A stretch of DNA of 36,726 nt from Nemertoderma westbladi (GCA_032718475.1 JAUCBJ010000241.1:1-36726); one strand, 5' to 3'. Numbered from the stretch's first letter, positions 22,726 to 32,820 are shown. The notes: generated by a model not told the origin, from the letters alone. Numbers and translations: made by a program.

Positions 22726-24253
22726 TCATAATACACATGATATAAGTGCAACAAAAGTAAGCCAACACAACGCAGTTGGTGTTATTGTCACCATTCCCCC
22801 AACACCATTACTTCTGTTACACATTTCTTCCTCGCAACATTCAGCATGTTCTTCTACAACTTGCAGACAAACAACATCTTGACATCTTCTAGAAACTGAT
22901 GACTGTGAAAATATCAGACTGCCACTATCAATGTCCGTTACCTATAGAATTAAGGTTCTCAATAAATTATCTTGCTGAATATATACATGAGCACTAGAAA
23001 GTAGAAACTATTATTACTTATTACTGTTATTGTATAATATTTTAATATCATAGAAGTATCTGCAGGTAATGTGTGTGTGCTTGTAATGGGAATGTATGGG
23101 TATGCCCGTAATGTACTACTGACTCATGTTGTCGGTAATTATGTACATTTGAACTGTGTACATAATAGTACTAGAATACAGTATTAGAAAAGTTTCGGTC
23201 AGGAATTGAGTTGAAGGATGTGCAGATCCTTTGATAAACTCCTGCTGCCACTTATTACACAAAAAGGTGATAATACCGTTTCTACCTTTTTCTGCTAGTC
23301 CTGATTCAAATCTACTTTTAATGGGCCAGAGGATGAGCCCTTTCGCCAATAGTTTCATATATGGTTTCATATATAGTTTCAGCAATGCTCCAGGGGGCAC
23401 CACCCTGCAGATACATATAAACTTTGTGTTGTGGGTATTCAGGGGTATAGAATGCAGTACACTGAATAAGTGCGGCATCTGATCATGGGACGAAGCTGGG
23501 AGGTCATTTAAGTCCTCAGTAAAATGCTTCAAGTAAATGGTGGAGTGAGAAACTAAGAAGGTAAGACCTCCCACAGAGGCAACTGGTACACAATTAGCTA
23601 CCATTTAAGGACGCAAGGCTGAGATACGCCCTGGCTAGTCCAGATGGGTCGGCCTATATCCAGATCCAGAAACGCCCTGGAATGTTTTTCGCTCATTATT
23701 ATGTGGTCACAACACCAAAATTGGACATCGTTCAGCTCGGATTGCCGCTCGCCTTGACTGCGTACACTTTAGACTGAGACAAGACTTAGCCTTCACTCCA
23801 ATAAAGCTTTGTATAGTGTACACTCCATGATTACTCTACTTGAAACATGAATGTGAACCTCGATTAGCACAATATTGAAAAAAATATATATAATTAATAC
23901 CCCAGATATCTACACAATCCATATTCATTCTATATTCAAGGAGTGCCAGTTCTTAAAGCCCTGTCAACCATTAATCAGGGATATGTACATTAAAAGTAGT
24001 GGCAAAGGGTTAAAGGTTACCATTTCGAAAGTACCAACATTTTGGAGAGACCATGGAAACACTTTGAAACTAAACAACACAATTATAAACAATGAAGAAA
24101 ACTTACAGTGCAGGACACACATCCACTTCTTATTCCTTGTCTTACAAAGTCAGGTCTGTTGACATCATCAACGGGGTCGACAGCACATTGGATACAATTT
24201 GTATATGAAATAGTTAGAATAAAGAGAATAGCTGTCGGCAATGGTATCGCCAT
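22726..24253 (-). CDS. Ly6/uPAR-type GPI-anchored protein, gene 2 (two exons)
   Basis: Minus strand. Exon 1 is 24253-24107 (49 codons) and exon 2 is 22941-22726 (71 codons plus TGA), with a 1165-bp phase-0 intron from GTAAGT to CTATAG. Exon 1 encodes a signal peptide (MAIPLPTAILFILTISYT), then NCIQC and SGCVSCT. Exon 2 encodes VSRRCQDVVC and the signature CCEEEMCNRSNG, then a strongly hydrophobic tail ending in ISCVL, consistent with a GPI signal. The total is 120 residues. The intron falls one residue after the fourth cysteine, the same position and phase as in the paralog at 6996-7507, and exon 2 aligns with it through SG, FS, SV-R-C, C and CC-CN. A polyadenylation signal AATAAA (minus strand, 22684-22679) lies about 40 bp past the stop. 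The intron contains an unassigned 162-codon ORF on the same strand. The exon joining is inferred from splice sites and paralogy; no RNA evidence was available. Confidence 0.78.
23116..23604 (-). CDS. Unassigned 162-codon ORF in the intron of Ly6 gene 2
   Basis: An ATG-initiated ORF (MVANCVPVASVGGLTF at its start), long for this AT-rich background. I recognise no domain. It has a mildly hydrophobic N-terminus, a central VVPPGALLKLYMKPYMKLL segment and no obvious transmembrane or catalytic motif. It lies wholly between the two exons of the Ly6-type gene on the same strand, so it is either an inserted element remnant, an unrecognised alternative exon or a chance ORF. A chance ORF or element remnant is more likely than a host gene. 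Confidence 0.2.
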   Translation of the reverse strand: MVANCVPVASVGGLTFLVSHSTIYLKHFTEDLNDLPASSHDQMPHLFSVLHSIPLNTHNTKFICICRVVPPGALLKLYMKPYMKLLAKGLILWPIKSRFESGLAEKGRNGIITFLCNKWQQEFIKGSAHPSTQFLTETFLILYSSTIMYTVQMYIITDNMSQ

Positions 24254-24279
24254 AGTAATTGTAATTATTACCAATTAAT

Positions 24280-26330
24280 ATATTCCTGGTATGGTGAATG
24301 ACGGTAATCTTGTATTACAATATAACAAGTGGGAATAGATCAATAGATTATGGGGATATTAAAATAATCCAATAATTTATTTCTACCTTATTTATTTTTA
24401 ATCTTTATTTATTTATTTATTCTACCTTATTTATTATCTATATGATGTTAATAATACGAAAGTTTTATTTAATTATTAAGACACAACAAGAGGGTAAAAC
24501 CGTACCGGTAGGTAACAAAACACAATTATAATCAAACAACTTAACCGTTGCATGCAAACTGCTGATCTGAGAGCACATCACAGACAGCCTCGGTTTCGCC
24601 CAACAGGTCTTTATCAGGCCTCCTGTATGGCATACTGCCTGCCATACAAGCATTCAATTATATTTTATTTATGTTAATAATAAATATAGTAAGAGGGAGA
24701 GAGAGTGATAACTATGTAATAATATTTCTAGATAAATCTAGAGAAACTATAATATAATTAATTATATGATATTATTCTCAATAATTATGAGGTTATTATT
24801 TTATTGCTACCAAATGAACAATGATATTTTACAGTCTCAGTATTGTTGCCTATATGCTCGTGCTCGGCTGGCGCTGGGTCAACTGTCTCATTTAGTGCAT
24901 GGCGGTTCTACAGTCTCGTAATTAATGACCTATTTCTCGTGGGATTTATGAGGGACCAGAATGTTAATAATATATTTTTCATAGCGAACGTTGGAAAATT
25001 TGTGTGAACAGTGAAAGTTGGACGGTTATCATCGAGGTTCAAACTGTAGTGGCTAATTTTTCAAAAACTGTCCCTGAAGTGACGAACAGCTGTTTACAGT
25101 CAGAGTGTGATTTTGTGATGCGATTCAGACGAGATGCAACTGGCAGCCATTAATTCCGCTGAAGTAGAAAGTCACATTTCGAGTCACGTTTGGGTTAACC
25201 CCGGGGAATATACAGAGCGCCTCGATCATCTACTACTTATCCCGGTTCAACAGGGCGGGTTTGGTATCGAATTTGGTTCGAATGTCCATATCTACCTATT
25301 TCCCAACCAACATCAAATATTTTTAAAATTTGGAATCGGCCAGCTTTTCACTAGTTTTTCACCAAGTTTAGCTTTTCACCAAATCTCTATAAAGTTGAAG
25401 AATAACTGCAGTACGACTGTCAGTAACTACTAGCAGTACGACTGGTGTAATATCGAAGGAGACACTTATTTTAAACGCTTTGTAGCGAAAGGTTGATAGA
25501 AAGAATACAATTTATGGGAAGCGAAACTCTGTCTGTTTCAAGTTTTATGCAATCTCATTGGATTTGTAGAAAAATTAGTGCGTCCGTGTCATTGAATTAC
25601 GACACTGTTCCGTTTAAGTCTTGTACTTGTCAATGAATCTGAATATAGAACTTTAAATGGTCGCGGTAACCGAAATGACACAAATAGCTAATACTACCGC
25701 TGCCAAAAGCACAATCTAGTGTTTCGGCAGCCTCATGGAGAAAATAAGCAAGGTGGAAGGCCCATGACTTTCTTAAAACTCGAAACTATTTGGGGATAGG
25801 GAGTTATTTGTACTTTAAGTTTTCTCATCGTTCTGGATATAATATGTACAATGTAAAGTGATACTTTGTAGTGGAAAATACTCGTATGTATTCCTATATT
25901 TAAAAATGTCAGCATTATTTATTAAGCCCGATAACTTTCTGTACGAGGCTCACACGCTTGTATGAATTTTATATTGATCTAAAAAGGCATCAAGATTAGA
26001 AGATTATTTACGAAATATTATGAAGAAGTAAGATTCTAATAATAATATAAAGAAATTATATTTAATGATTACATATAGGATAACTTATTTAATATTTAAT
26101 ATCACAACAGAGTTTTTATTTATAATTTGGAACGGATACAATCTCCCAGTAAATACTGAATCTTGGCACAAAATTATTTATTCTTCACAACTGTAGCTTT
26201 TTCTACATGGGTGTGGGTAATATACGCGCTCACTTTCATACAATATATTAATTATTGTGTATCAGATTTTCTGTAAGTGTACTTGGATACTATGGGCAAG
26301 CAAAATTACCTTATCAAACATTAAACTATT
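24280..26330. other. No gene recognised apart from the ORF at 25134
   Basis: Includes TTTATT-rich stretches near 24385-24440. It would contain the promoter of Ly6 gene 2. Confidence 0.4.
25134..25433 (+). CDS. Unassigned 99-codon ORF
   Basis: ATG-started ORF (MQLAAINSAEVESHISSHVW at its start). The first 45 codons have balanced composition and contain NPGEYTERLDHLLL; the remainder is AT-rich and low in information. No domain is recognised. It could be a short nested exon or chance. Confidence 0.15.
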   Translation: MQLAAINSAEVESHISSHVWVNPGEYTERLDHLLLIPVQQGGFGIEFGSNVHIYLFPNQHQIFLKFGIGQLFTSFSPSLAFHQISIKLKNNCSTTVSNY

Positions 26331-26337
26331 TAAATAA

Positions 26338-26340
26338 TAC

Positions 26341-26388
<48 letters not shown>
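26338..26388. repeat. (AAT)n microsatellite
   Basis: About 16 AAT units ending in AATACTAG. Confidence 0.95.
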
Positions 26389-26389
<1 letters not shown>

Positions 26390-26443
26390 AGCGTAACGGG
26401 AAAAAAGCTTTAAATATCCATGGAACGTTTAGTTCATTACTAC

Positions 26444-26492
26444 ACTACTACTACTACTAGGTCGAGCGAACTCGGTCGGAGAGTGGAAATGG
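26444..26492 (-). mobile_element. Short duplicate of the 3' end of the 27783-29035 LINE
   Basis: Shares CTACTACTAG, GTCGAGCGAACTCGG and GTGGAAATG with 27783-27826, the codons for VRVRSI plus the TAG-rich tail. It is either a severely 5'-truncated insertion or a segmental copy. It lies next to an AAT microsatellite. Confidence 0.65.
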
Positions 26493-26795
26493 TAATTAGT
26501 AATTAACTAACTAGTAATTACTTAATTACATAAAAAAAAACACCTTCAGCCAATATAGCGAGCTGAAGTTGTTAATGAAGGGAGCAGGTTACAGATTCCG
26601 AGATTTCTGACCAAAACAATAAACTATTCCGGTAAGAATACAGAGAAAGGAGCAAGTATTATGCGAATTTTTCTAACCAAAACAAAAAAAAATTTATTTT
26701 GTAAAAAATCCACAAAGGCCCCTAGTGCACATGCTCTTATTAATAGAAACGCATTCCTAATCTGACTGTCTGCAAAATGCGATGCACCGGTTATA

Positions 26796-26940
26796 TTGAA
26801 AAATATCGAGACATGAAAAATATCGAGAGTAAAAATAACGAGTGTTGAAAAATAACGATAATAACGAGAGTTCAACAAATATCGAGAGTAAAAATATCGA
26901 GTGTTTAAAAATATCGAGAGTAAAAATATCGAGAGTTTTT
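26796..26940 (-). repeat. Left arm of inverted minisatellite pair (ATATCGAGAGTAAAA type)
   Basis: Units AAAAATATCGAGAGT and AAAAATATCGAGTGTT are the reverse complement of the units in 27366-27745. Copies in this arm are more diverged. Confidence 0.9.
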
Positions 26941-27040
26941 AATATATTTTTTTAAGGGTTGTATGATAATTTTAAAAAACTTTTTTTTTTAATAAGGGTT
27001 GTATGAGAATTTTTTCCTAAACATGTTCTAGTAAAACAAA

Positions 27041-27276
27041 ATGTGTTCTAGAACAAAAATATTTATCAACATTGGTAGCATACACGTGTTCTATAACACT
27101 TATAAAATGAAGAACTTAACTATTTTAAAACAATAAAAATGTGATATAGAACTAAAAAATGTGTTCTAGAACAAAAATATTTATCAAAATTGATAGCTAG
27201 CACTTCTTCTACAATATTTATAAAAAAATAGCAAAACCTAACTAGTATAATAAATCTGGTAAATTTATTTGCCATT
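27041..27276. repeat. 118-bp tandem duplication between the minisatellite arms
   Basis: ATGTGTTCTAGAACAAAAAT followed by ATTTATCAA begins at 27041 and at 27159. The copies are diverged in the remainder. Confidence 0.7.
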
Positions 27277-27365
27277 TATTTGCACTTTCACTGTTGTAAC
27301 CAACCTATGCACTCTGCAATATTGCCCCATAATTCTAAATAAAATGCTTACACAAAATGCAATAT

Positions 27366-27745
27366 TTTTACTCTCGATATTTTTCAACACTCCATATTTT
27401 TCAACACTCGTTATTTTTACTCTCGATATTTTTCAACACTCGATATTTTTACTCTCGATATTTTTCAACACTCGATATTTTTATTCTCGATATTTTTACT
27501 CTCGATATTTTTCAACACTCGATATTTTTCAACACTCGATATTTTTCAACACTCGATATTTTTCAACACTCGATATTTTTACTCTCGATATTTTTCAACA
27601 CTCGATATTTTTACTCTCGATATTTTTCAACACTCGATATTTTTCAACACTCGATATTTTTTAACACTCGATATTTTTCAACACTCGATATTTTTACTCT
27701 CGATATTTTTTAACACTCGTTATTTTCGATATTTTTCATCTCGCA
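27366..27745 (+). repeat. Right arm of inverted minisatellite pair (ACTCTCGATATTTTT type)
   Basis: About 22 units of two types, ACTCTCGATATTTTT and AACACTCGATATTTTTC, 15-17 bp each and irregularly mixed. It gives long open frames in two phases that are artefacts of the repeat. Confidence 0.93.
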
Positions 27746-27782
27746 AAAACTTACTGGAGAACTTAATGTACAATTACATTTG

Positions 27783-29035
27783 TTACAACTACTACTAGAT
27801 CGAGCGAACTCGGACAGTGGAAATGAGATCCTTCCAGGCTTCCCGATTCTCCATAGTTGTCGCAATTTCGTTTCTCCCAAGTTCAGTATCCATTTCAAGC
27901 TGGTCTATAAATGTGAGAGCCGGTCGTCCACTGGTACGCTTTCCATGAGTTGGTTGCCAGTAAAGTAGATCTGGTATGACCTCGTCTTTACTTCGCCAGC
28001 AGTGCCCACTGAATCTTAATCTGCGTTCACGGATGGTGGTTGATACAGGTGGTATTGTACCATAAAGCTCGGCGTTTGTCATGTGTTGTCTCCAGCTGAT
28101 GTTTAGGGCCGCCCTTAGGAGTCTTGTGTATCAACCATCAATTCGGTGTTCAAATGATTTCGTCAGTGTCCAGGTCTCACCCCCGTATAAAGTACACTTT
28201 CCACTGTGGCTCGAAAGAACTTAGTCTTCAGGAACCTGGTGAGATCTGATATCCAGACGGTATCCATTTTTGATAGAGCTACCCTTCCCACCCATCCTTT
28301 GCTTTCCTAACTTCTATGTCTTTTTTGCTACTCTCTATCCATGACCCAAAGTACTGGAAATTGTCAACCTTCCTTAGTTGATTATTAACAATTGTTGTCA
28401 AGTTTCAATCAACATTAAAAGTCATGATTTCGGTCTTGGTAGCATTTATATGCAATCCAACCTCCTTTCAGTCCTCTCCACTTTATTCAGTAGAAGCTGG
28501 GCATATGCTAGGGTATTAGAGAGCTGGGCGATGTCATCCGCAAAGTCTGTGTCTGTGACTGTAGTTGCCGGATATCTACTACTTCTGCGTTCTTGAAGTG
28601 TGAATCCCAGATCTTCACCCTTTGTGGCCGTCCTCATTGCGTTATCCAGTACAATTACCAATCAATAGCAATGGCGCCAATGTCTCACCTTGCAGTATAC
28701 CAGCCAGGATTGAGAAGAACTCAGTTTCACCATCTTGTGAGAGTACCTGAGCTTCTGTGTCACAATATAATAATCCAATTCCATCCACAATTACCTCTGG
28801 TATAACATAAACTCTTAGGATTTCAAGCATTTTACCTCTATGGATGGAGTCGAATGCTTTCTTGAAGTCCACAAAAGTCAGGACAGCGGGGAGATTGTTT
28901 GACTTAATTCCCTCAATCAGTCTCCGTAGCGCAAGTACAGTATCTGAGCAATTATTGTTGATGTGGTTAAAATCCGTTTTGGCTCTTACGCAGCAGTTTC
29001 TCTATGTGAGGTTTAATTCTATATAGAATCACTAC
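27783..29035 (-). mobile_element. 5'-truncated non-LTR retrotransposon fragment, minus strand
   Basis: Read on the minus strand from about 29035: RIKPHIEKLLRKSQNGF, LRRLIEGIKSNNLPAVLTF, motif A VDFKKAFDSIHRGKML, motif B AGILQGETLAP, motif C TDFADDIAQLS, then shifted remnants of the thumb (GETWTLTKSFEHRIDG, NISWRQHMTNAELYG) and the C-terminal RERRLRFSGHCW...GRPALTFIDQLE segment, ending VRVRSI-stop near 27795 and a TAGTAGTAG tail. It has several frameshifts (near 28870, 28650 and 28090-28440) and no endonuclease. The motifs fit an RTE/CR1-like element, and it belongs to a different family from the LINE at 16515. A short duplicate of its 3' end lies at 26444-26492. Confidence 0.85.
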
Positions 29036-29144
29036 ATTAGAATTCATTATTGTTAACGTTAAACAACAAATCCACAATTTTGTCTCTGGTTCTTCTTAGT
29101 TTTCAACTCTCATAATCTAAACTCACAATAATCAAAATATCGAT

Positions 29145-30093
29145 GGTACAGTATACAGCTACAGTAGTACAGTATAGCTGGTACAGTATACAGCTAGTAC
29201 AGTATAGCTGGTACAGTATACAGCTAGTACAGTATAGCTGGTACAGTATACAGCTAGTACAGTATAGCTGGTACAGTATACAGCTAGTACAGTATAGCTG
29301 GTACAGTATACAGCTAGTACAGTATAGCTGGTACAGTATACAGCTAGTACAGTATAGCTGGTACAGTATACAGCTAGTACAGTATAGCTGGTACAGTATA
29401 CAGCTAGTACAGTATAGCTGGTACAGTATACAGCTAGTACAATATAGCTGGTACAGTATAGCTGGTACAGTATACAGCTAGTACAGTATAGCTGGTACAG
29501 TATAGCTGGTACAGTATACAGCTAGTACAGTATAGCTGGTACAGTATGCAGCTAGTACAGTATAGCTGGTACAGTATACAGCTATATACAGTATAGCTGG
29601 TACAGTATACCGCTAGTACAGTATAGCTGGTACAGTATACAGCTAGTACAGTATAGCTGGTACAGTATACAGCTAGTACAGTATAGCTGGTACAGTATAC
29701 AGCTAGTACAGTATAGCTGGTACAGTATAGCTGGTACAGTATAGCTGGTACAGTATAGCTGGTACAGTATACAGCTAGTACAGTATAGCTGGTACAGTAT
29801 ACAGCTAGTACAGTATAGCTGGTACAGTATACAGCTAGTACAGTATAGCTGGTACAGTATACAGCTAGTACAGTATAGCTGGTACAGTATACAGCTAGTA
29901 CAGTATAGCTGGTACAGTATAGCTGGTACAGTATACAGCTAGTACAGTATAGCTGGTACAGTATACAGCTAGTACAGTATAGCTGGTACAGTATACAGCT
30001 AGTACAGTATAGCTGGTACAGTATACAGCTAGTACAGTATAGCTGGTACAGTATACAGCTAGTACAGTATAGCTGGTACAGTATACAGCTATA
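29145..30093. repeat. 30-bp satellite (GTACAGTATA type)
   Basis: Alternates a 14-bp unit GTACAGTATAGCTG with a 16-bp unit GTACAGTATACAGCTA, with local runs of the 14-bp unit (29700-29765). The word CAGCTAGTACAGTATAGCTG is a potential 6-bp-stem hairpin in each period. Confidence 0.96.
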
Positions 30094-30336
30094 TAGTTAC
30101 TTTGTAAGATGCTGTGTATATGGCAATTCTTTACGGTAAAACAATTGGGCGCTAGTAAACATTGAATGACCACTGTCAATTGAATGTACCGAGCAGTTAT
30201 GTCTTCTCGGAACTATTTCTGAGTGAGCGATATACCAATGCTCTGACGATAATAAAGGTAAATGAAAGTTACGTGTATCAACAGTTCCGGGAATATGTGG
30301 TTACATTAATCTGAGGGGTATGTTTGATAAAATATA

Positions 30337-31557
30337 GTACCTAATTCGGGGTGACTTGATACAGTTTTTGCCTTTAACTGTGAATATCTTCTGAAGTTTT
30401 TATCCTACACAGATGGAATAAAAAGAAAATTTTATTGTCGGGATGAGTACTACGCCAGTAGACTAAAGCACTATTTCAGGTGCTTAGTCTAGTGGTGTTT
30501 TTTTCTTAAAAACCAGCTGTATCAAGTCACCCCACATAACGGGGTGACTTGATAAACAAGCAAATTTTCCGCAATAATACCACTCTGTGAATGAGTTTGG
30601 ATCATGTTGTAGGCTGTGGGGGTGACTTGATACATCTTGGAAATTTTAAAAAAAGAACGAAGTACCCACCTAACAGGGATATAAAATTATGGCTAAAATT
30701 AAAAATAACTCAATTTTTTATGGCAAAATATTTCATATTTAACAAGTTAAATTGCACTTTAAAAACGAAAAAGACCTTCATTGCATAATGACATCCTGCT
30801 GTCCTGACACCAGTAAGTAAGACAATACATTTTAGAAAAAATTGGAAACTAAAACAATGAATTTAAGCACAAATTTTGCAAATTTAAGGTTTAACTGTCT
30901 AAGTAAAGATAAAATATTTTAGAAAATTTAACATATATCAATATTTATCAAGTTAAATTTAAGTTTAAAAGCGAAAAAGACTTTCTTGCATTGTGACATC
31001 CTGACACCAGTAAATAAGACAAAACATTTTAGAAAAAACTGCAAACTAACATTTTGCCAAATCAACGTGTAAGTCACAGGTATCAGAACATTTTAATCCT
31101 TTAATAAGGTGAAATTTAATTTTTCGCCTACAATATACCGTATATATGTATCAAGTCACCCCATTTTAAGATACACTTTCAAAAAACAGGCACTCCACCC
31201 CCAATTCATATGAAAATTTGTAAATTTTTTTTAGGATCATAATATTCAAACTCATGTATTAGCATCTGTAAAAATAATTTTTGAACAACATTAACCCAAA
31301 GTGTCAAAAATTCGACCTATATTTTGACATTAAAAAAAAGTGAATTTTTGAAAAATGCATTTTTGGCTCTAGTGATCACAAATGCGAAGCAATGACAAAA
31401 TTTATTTTACTATTTGATAGACAATTTATTCAGACATCTTCTAATATTTCAATTTTTATCATAACATCACGCAATCACCCACAATCCGTTAAAGAAAAAA
31501 GTATAACTTGCTGTATCAAGTCACCTAAATGTATCAAGTCACCCCGAATTACGGTAC
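30337..31557. mobile_element. Non-autonomous TIR element (MITE-like), 1.2 kb, GTAC target duplication
   Basis: The left end TAATTCGGGGTGACTTGAT (from 30342) and the right end GTATCAAGTCACCCCGAATT are perfect inverted repeats over about 21 bp, extended by a near match (CTAATTC versus CGTAATTC). Direct GTAC copies flank them at 30337-30340 and 31554-31557. The core word GGGGTGACTTGATA or its complement recurs inside at about 30517, 30541, 30619, 31149 and 31513, like subterminal transposase-binding sites. There is no transposase ORF. An internal imperfect direct duplication of about 206 bp starts at 30743 and 30949. The superfamily is not determined; 4-bp duplications occur in several. Confidence 0.8.
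30743..31060. repeat. Imperfect 206-bp tandem duplication inside the TIR element
   Basis: CAAGTTAAATT, GCGAAAAAGAC-like, GACATCCTG, ACACCAGTAA and CATTTTAGAAAAAA recur in the same order from 30743 and from 30949. Confidence 0.7.
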
Positions 31558-31559
31558 AA

Positions 31560-32640
31560 ACTCAAGCTAGGACCTGTTATATATATATCCATACATATAT
31601 ATAACATATACCTTTAGGGTATATGTTTATTTATGCGGAAACCAATCATGGTATCAATCTACGGTAAATCGGAACGGAACAATTTCCATGAAATACTTAA
31701 TTTGGTTAGATATAGTGAAGAATACATTCATATAAATGTGACACGATATATTGCGTTTCCTTTATGATAAGTAATAACAATTAACCTAACGAAGTTGAAA
31801 TCATTTTGTTATATGATTTTATCAGCTACTGTACCACAAGCAGACAGATCCCACGATAGTTTGTTGAAAACAAACATTTGTTAGATCTTACAAACTATTA
31901 ATCTTAGCCTAAATTGACGTATTGCTCAACTTATATACATAACTAGGGGATACATACTGCAATTAGAAATTACCTTACATACTTGAACTATTTTGCTTAA
32001 AATTATTTGATTCATTTGTATTGTGCTATAATTCATGCTATAAATATTAAGTGATTTTATGCTGTCAGATTATTGAATCAGTCGAGTTGAACAAATCTGG
32101 CATAACAAATTGCATTATACACGTCTATTTCGTTCTTTTGGGAACTTTTCGGTATTTTGAGGTTCTTTTGGGTGTTTTGGGGTTCTTTTAGGTTCTATTT
32201 GTTTGTTTTGGGTGGTTATTTTTTGTTCTATTATTGGTTCTTTTGGGTATTTTTTTGGTTCTTTTGGGATTTTATTTGGACCGCTACCAAAATGAGGTAG
32301 AGCCGTTTGATCAGTCGATAAATCAACTTCGGGATGCAGTGGCGTCGCCTCATGAGCTCTAAAAGTGGGGAATATCCGACTCATCGGCTAACTAATGGTA
32401 CCGGTGGGACTATAAAATTAACCTTTAATATTCATAGTGCATGCACATAATTATGTTATAGTTATAGCATCAGGAGTGTAACTGTAGTTACTGGTACACA
32501 CACGGAGAACAACAAATACTGTAATGGAACATGACTCAATATATAGGCTACATTTTATTGCTCAACCGCACTTTTACTATTTTGGGCTGCGGAAAACATA
32601 TTAATAATTTACAGGAATTAACAATATTGACCTATTTTTA
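31560..32640. other. End of Akt intron 1; no gene recognised
   Basis: AT-rich, with the degenerate GGTTCTTTTGGG repeat and the acceptor polypyrimidine tract at its end. Confidence 0.5.
32131..32280. repeat. Degenerate GGTTCTTTTGGG repeat
   Basis: About ten imperfect copies of GGTTCTTTTGGG or TTTTGGGT. It makes a Lys/Pro-rich minus-strand ORF that is an artefact. Confidence 0.75.
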
Positions 32641-32655
32641 CTGTTTTTTTTTCAG

Positions 32656-32778
32656 GAGAATATATCAAGAACTGGCGACCGCGATATTTTCAGTTGCGTA
32701 GCGACGGTTCATTTGTTGGTTACAAAGTGAAACCTGCAACTAAAGATACGGAACCTCTAAATAGTTTCTCGGTTGTTC
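32656..32778 (+). CDS. Akt: Akt kinase, second coding exon (PH domain middle)
   Basis: Continues the Akt PH domain from Gly16. A polypyrimidine tract (T9 then CAG) ends at 32655 and a perfect GTAAGT donor begins at 32779. The translation contains [20 protein letters not shown] and EPLNSFSVV, the characteristic Akt PH segments. Glu17, Arg23 and Arg25, which line the phosphoinositide pocket with Lys14, are all intact. The loop after VGYK is about two residues shorter than in human AKT1. The exon ends in phase 1 after one base of a codon, as I recall for human AKT1. The next PH exon (QLMKTERP-type) was looked for in 32779-36726 and not seen, so it lies outside the window. The reading frame has no damage, so this is a functional gene and not a retrocopy. 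Confidence 0.95.
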
Positions 32779-32796
32779 GTAAGTCAATGTCAGATA

Positions 32797-32815
32797 GGGG
32801 GGGGGGGGGGGGGGG
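32797..32815 (+). repeat. Poly-G tract (19), 18 bp after the Akt exon 2 donor
   Basis: Uninterrupted G19 in the sense strand of the Akt pre-mRNA. Confidence 0.95.
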
Positions 32816-32820
32816 ACCTG

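Larger units (their letters stand above)
5684..32655 (+). other. Akt: Akt intron 1 (about 27 kb) hosting nested genes and repeats
   Basis: Bounded by the donor GTTGGT at 5684 and the acceptor TTTCAG ending at 32655. It contains two antisense Ly6-type genes, at least four LINE fragments, five satellite or minisatellite blocks, a TIR element and a mannosyltransferase pseudogene, each listed separately. The boundary call rests on the exact phase match of the flanking exons; no transcript was available. Confidence 0.88.

Noticed and set aside
23680-23830. Possible RNase H-tail-like remnant (GHNTKIGHRSARIAARLDC)
   Set aside because: The resemblance to a LINE RNase H region is too short and weak to support a call.
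27269-27713. FSTLDIF/YSRYFSTL repeat ORFs of 118 and 131 codons
   Set aside because: Translations of the ATATTTTT-CGA minisatellite; no independent coding signal.
29143-29481. Open frame of repeated YSWYSIQLVQ units
   Set aside because: The 30-bp satellite is a multiple of three and lacks a stop in this frame; the ORF follows from the repeat alone.
32115-32384. Lys/Pro-rich minus-strand ORF
   Set aside because: Caused by the degenerate GGTTCTTTTGGG repeat.
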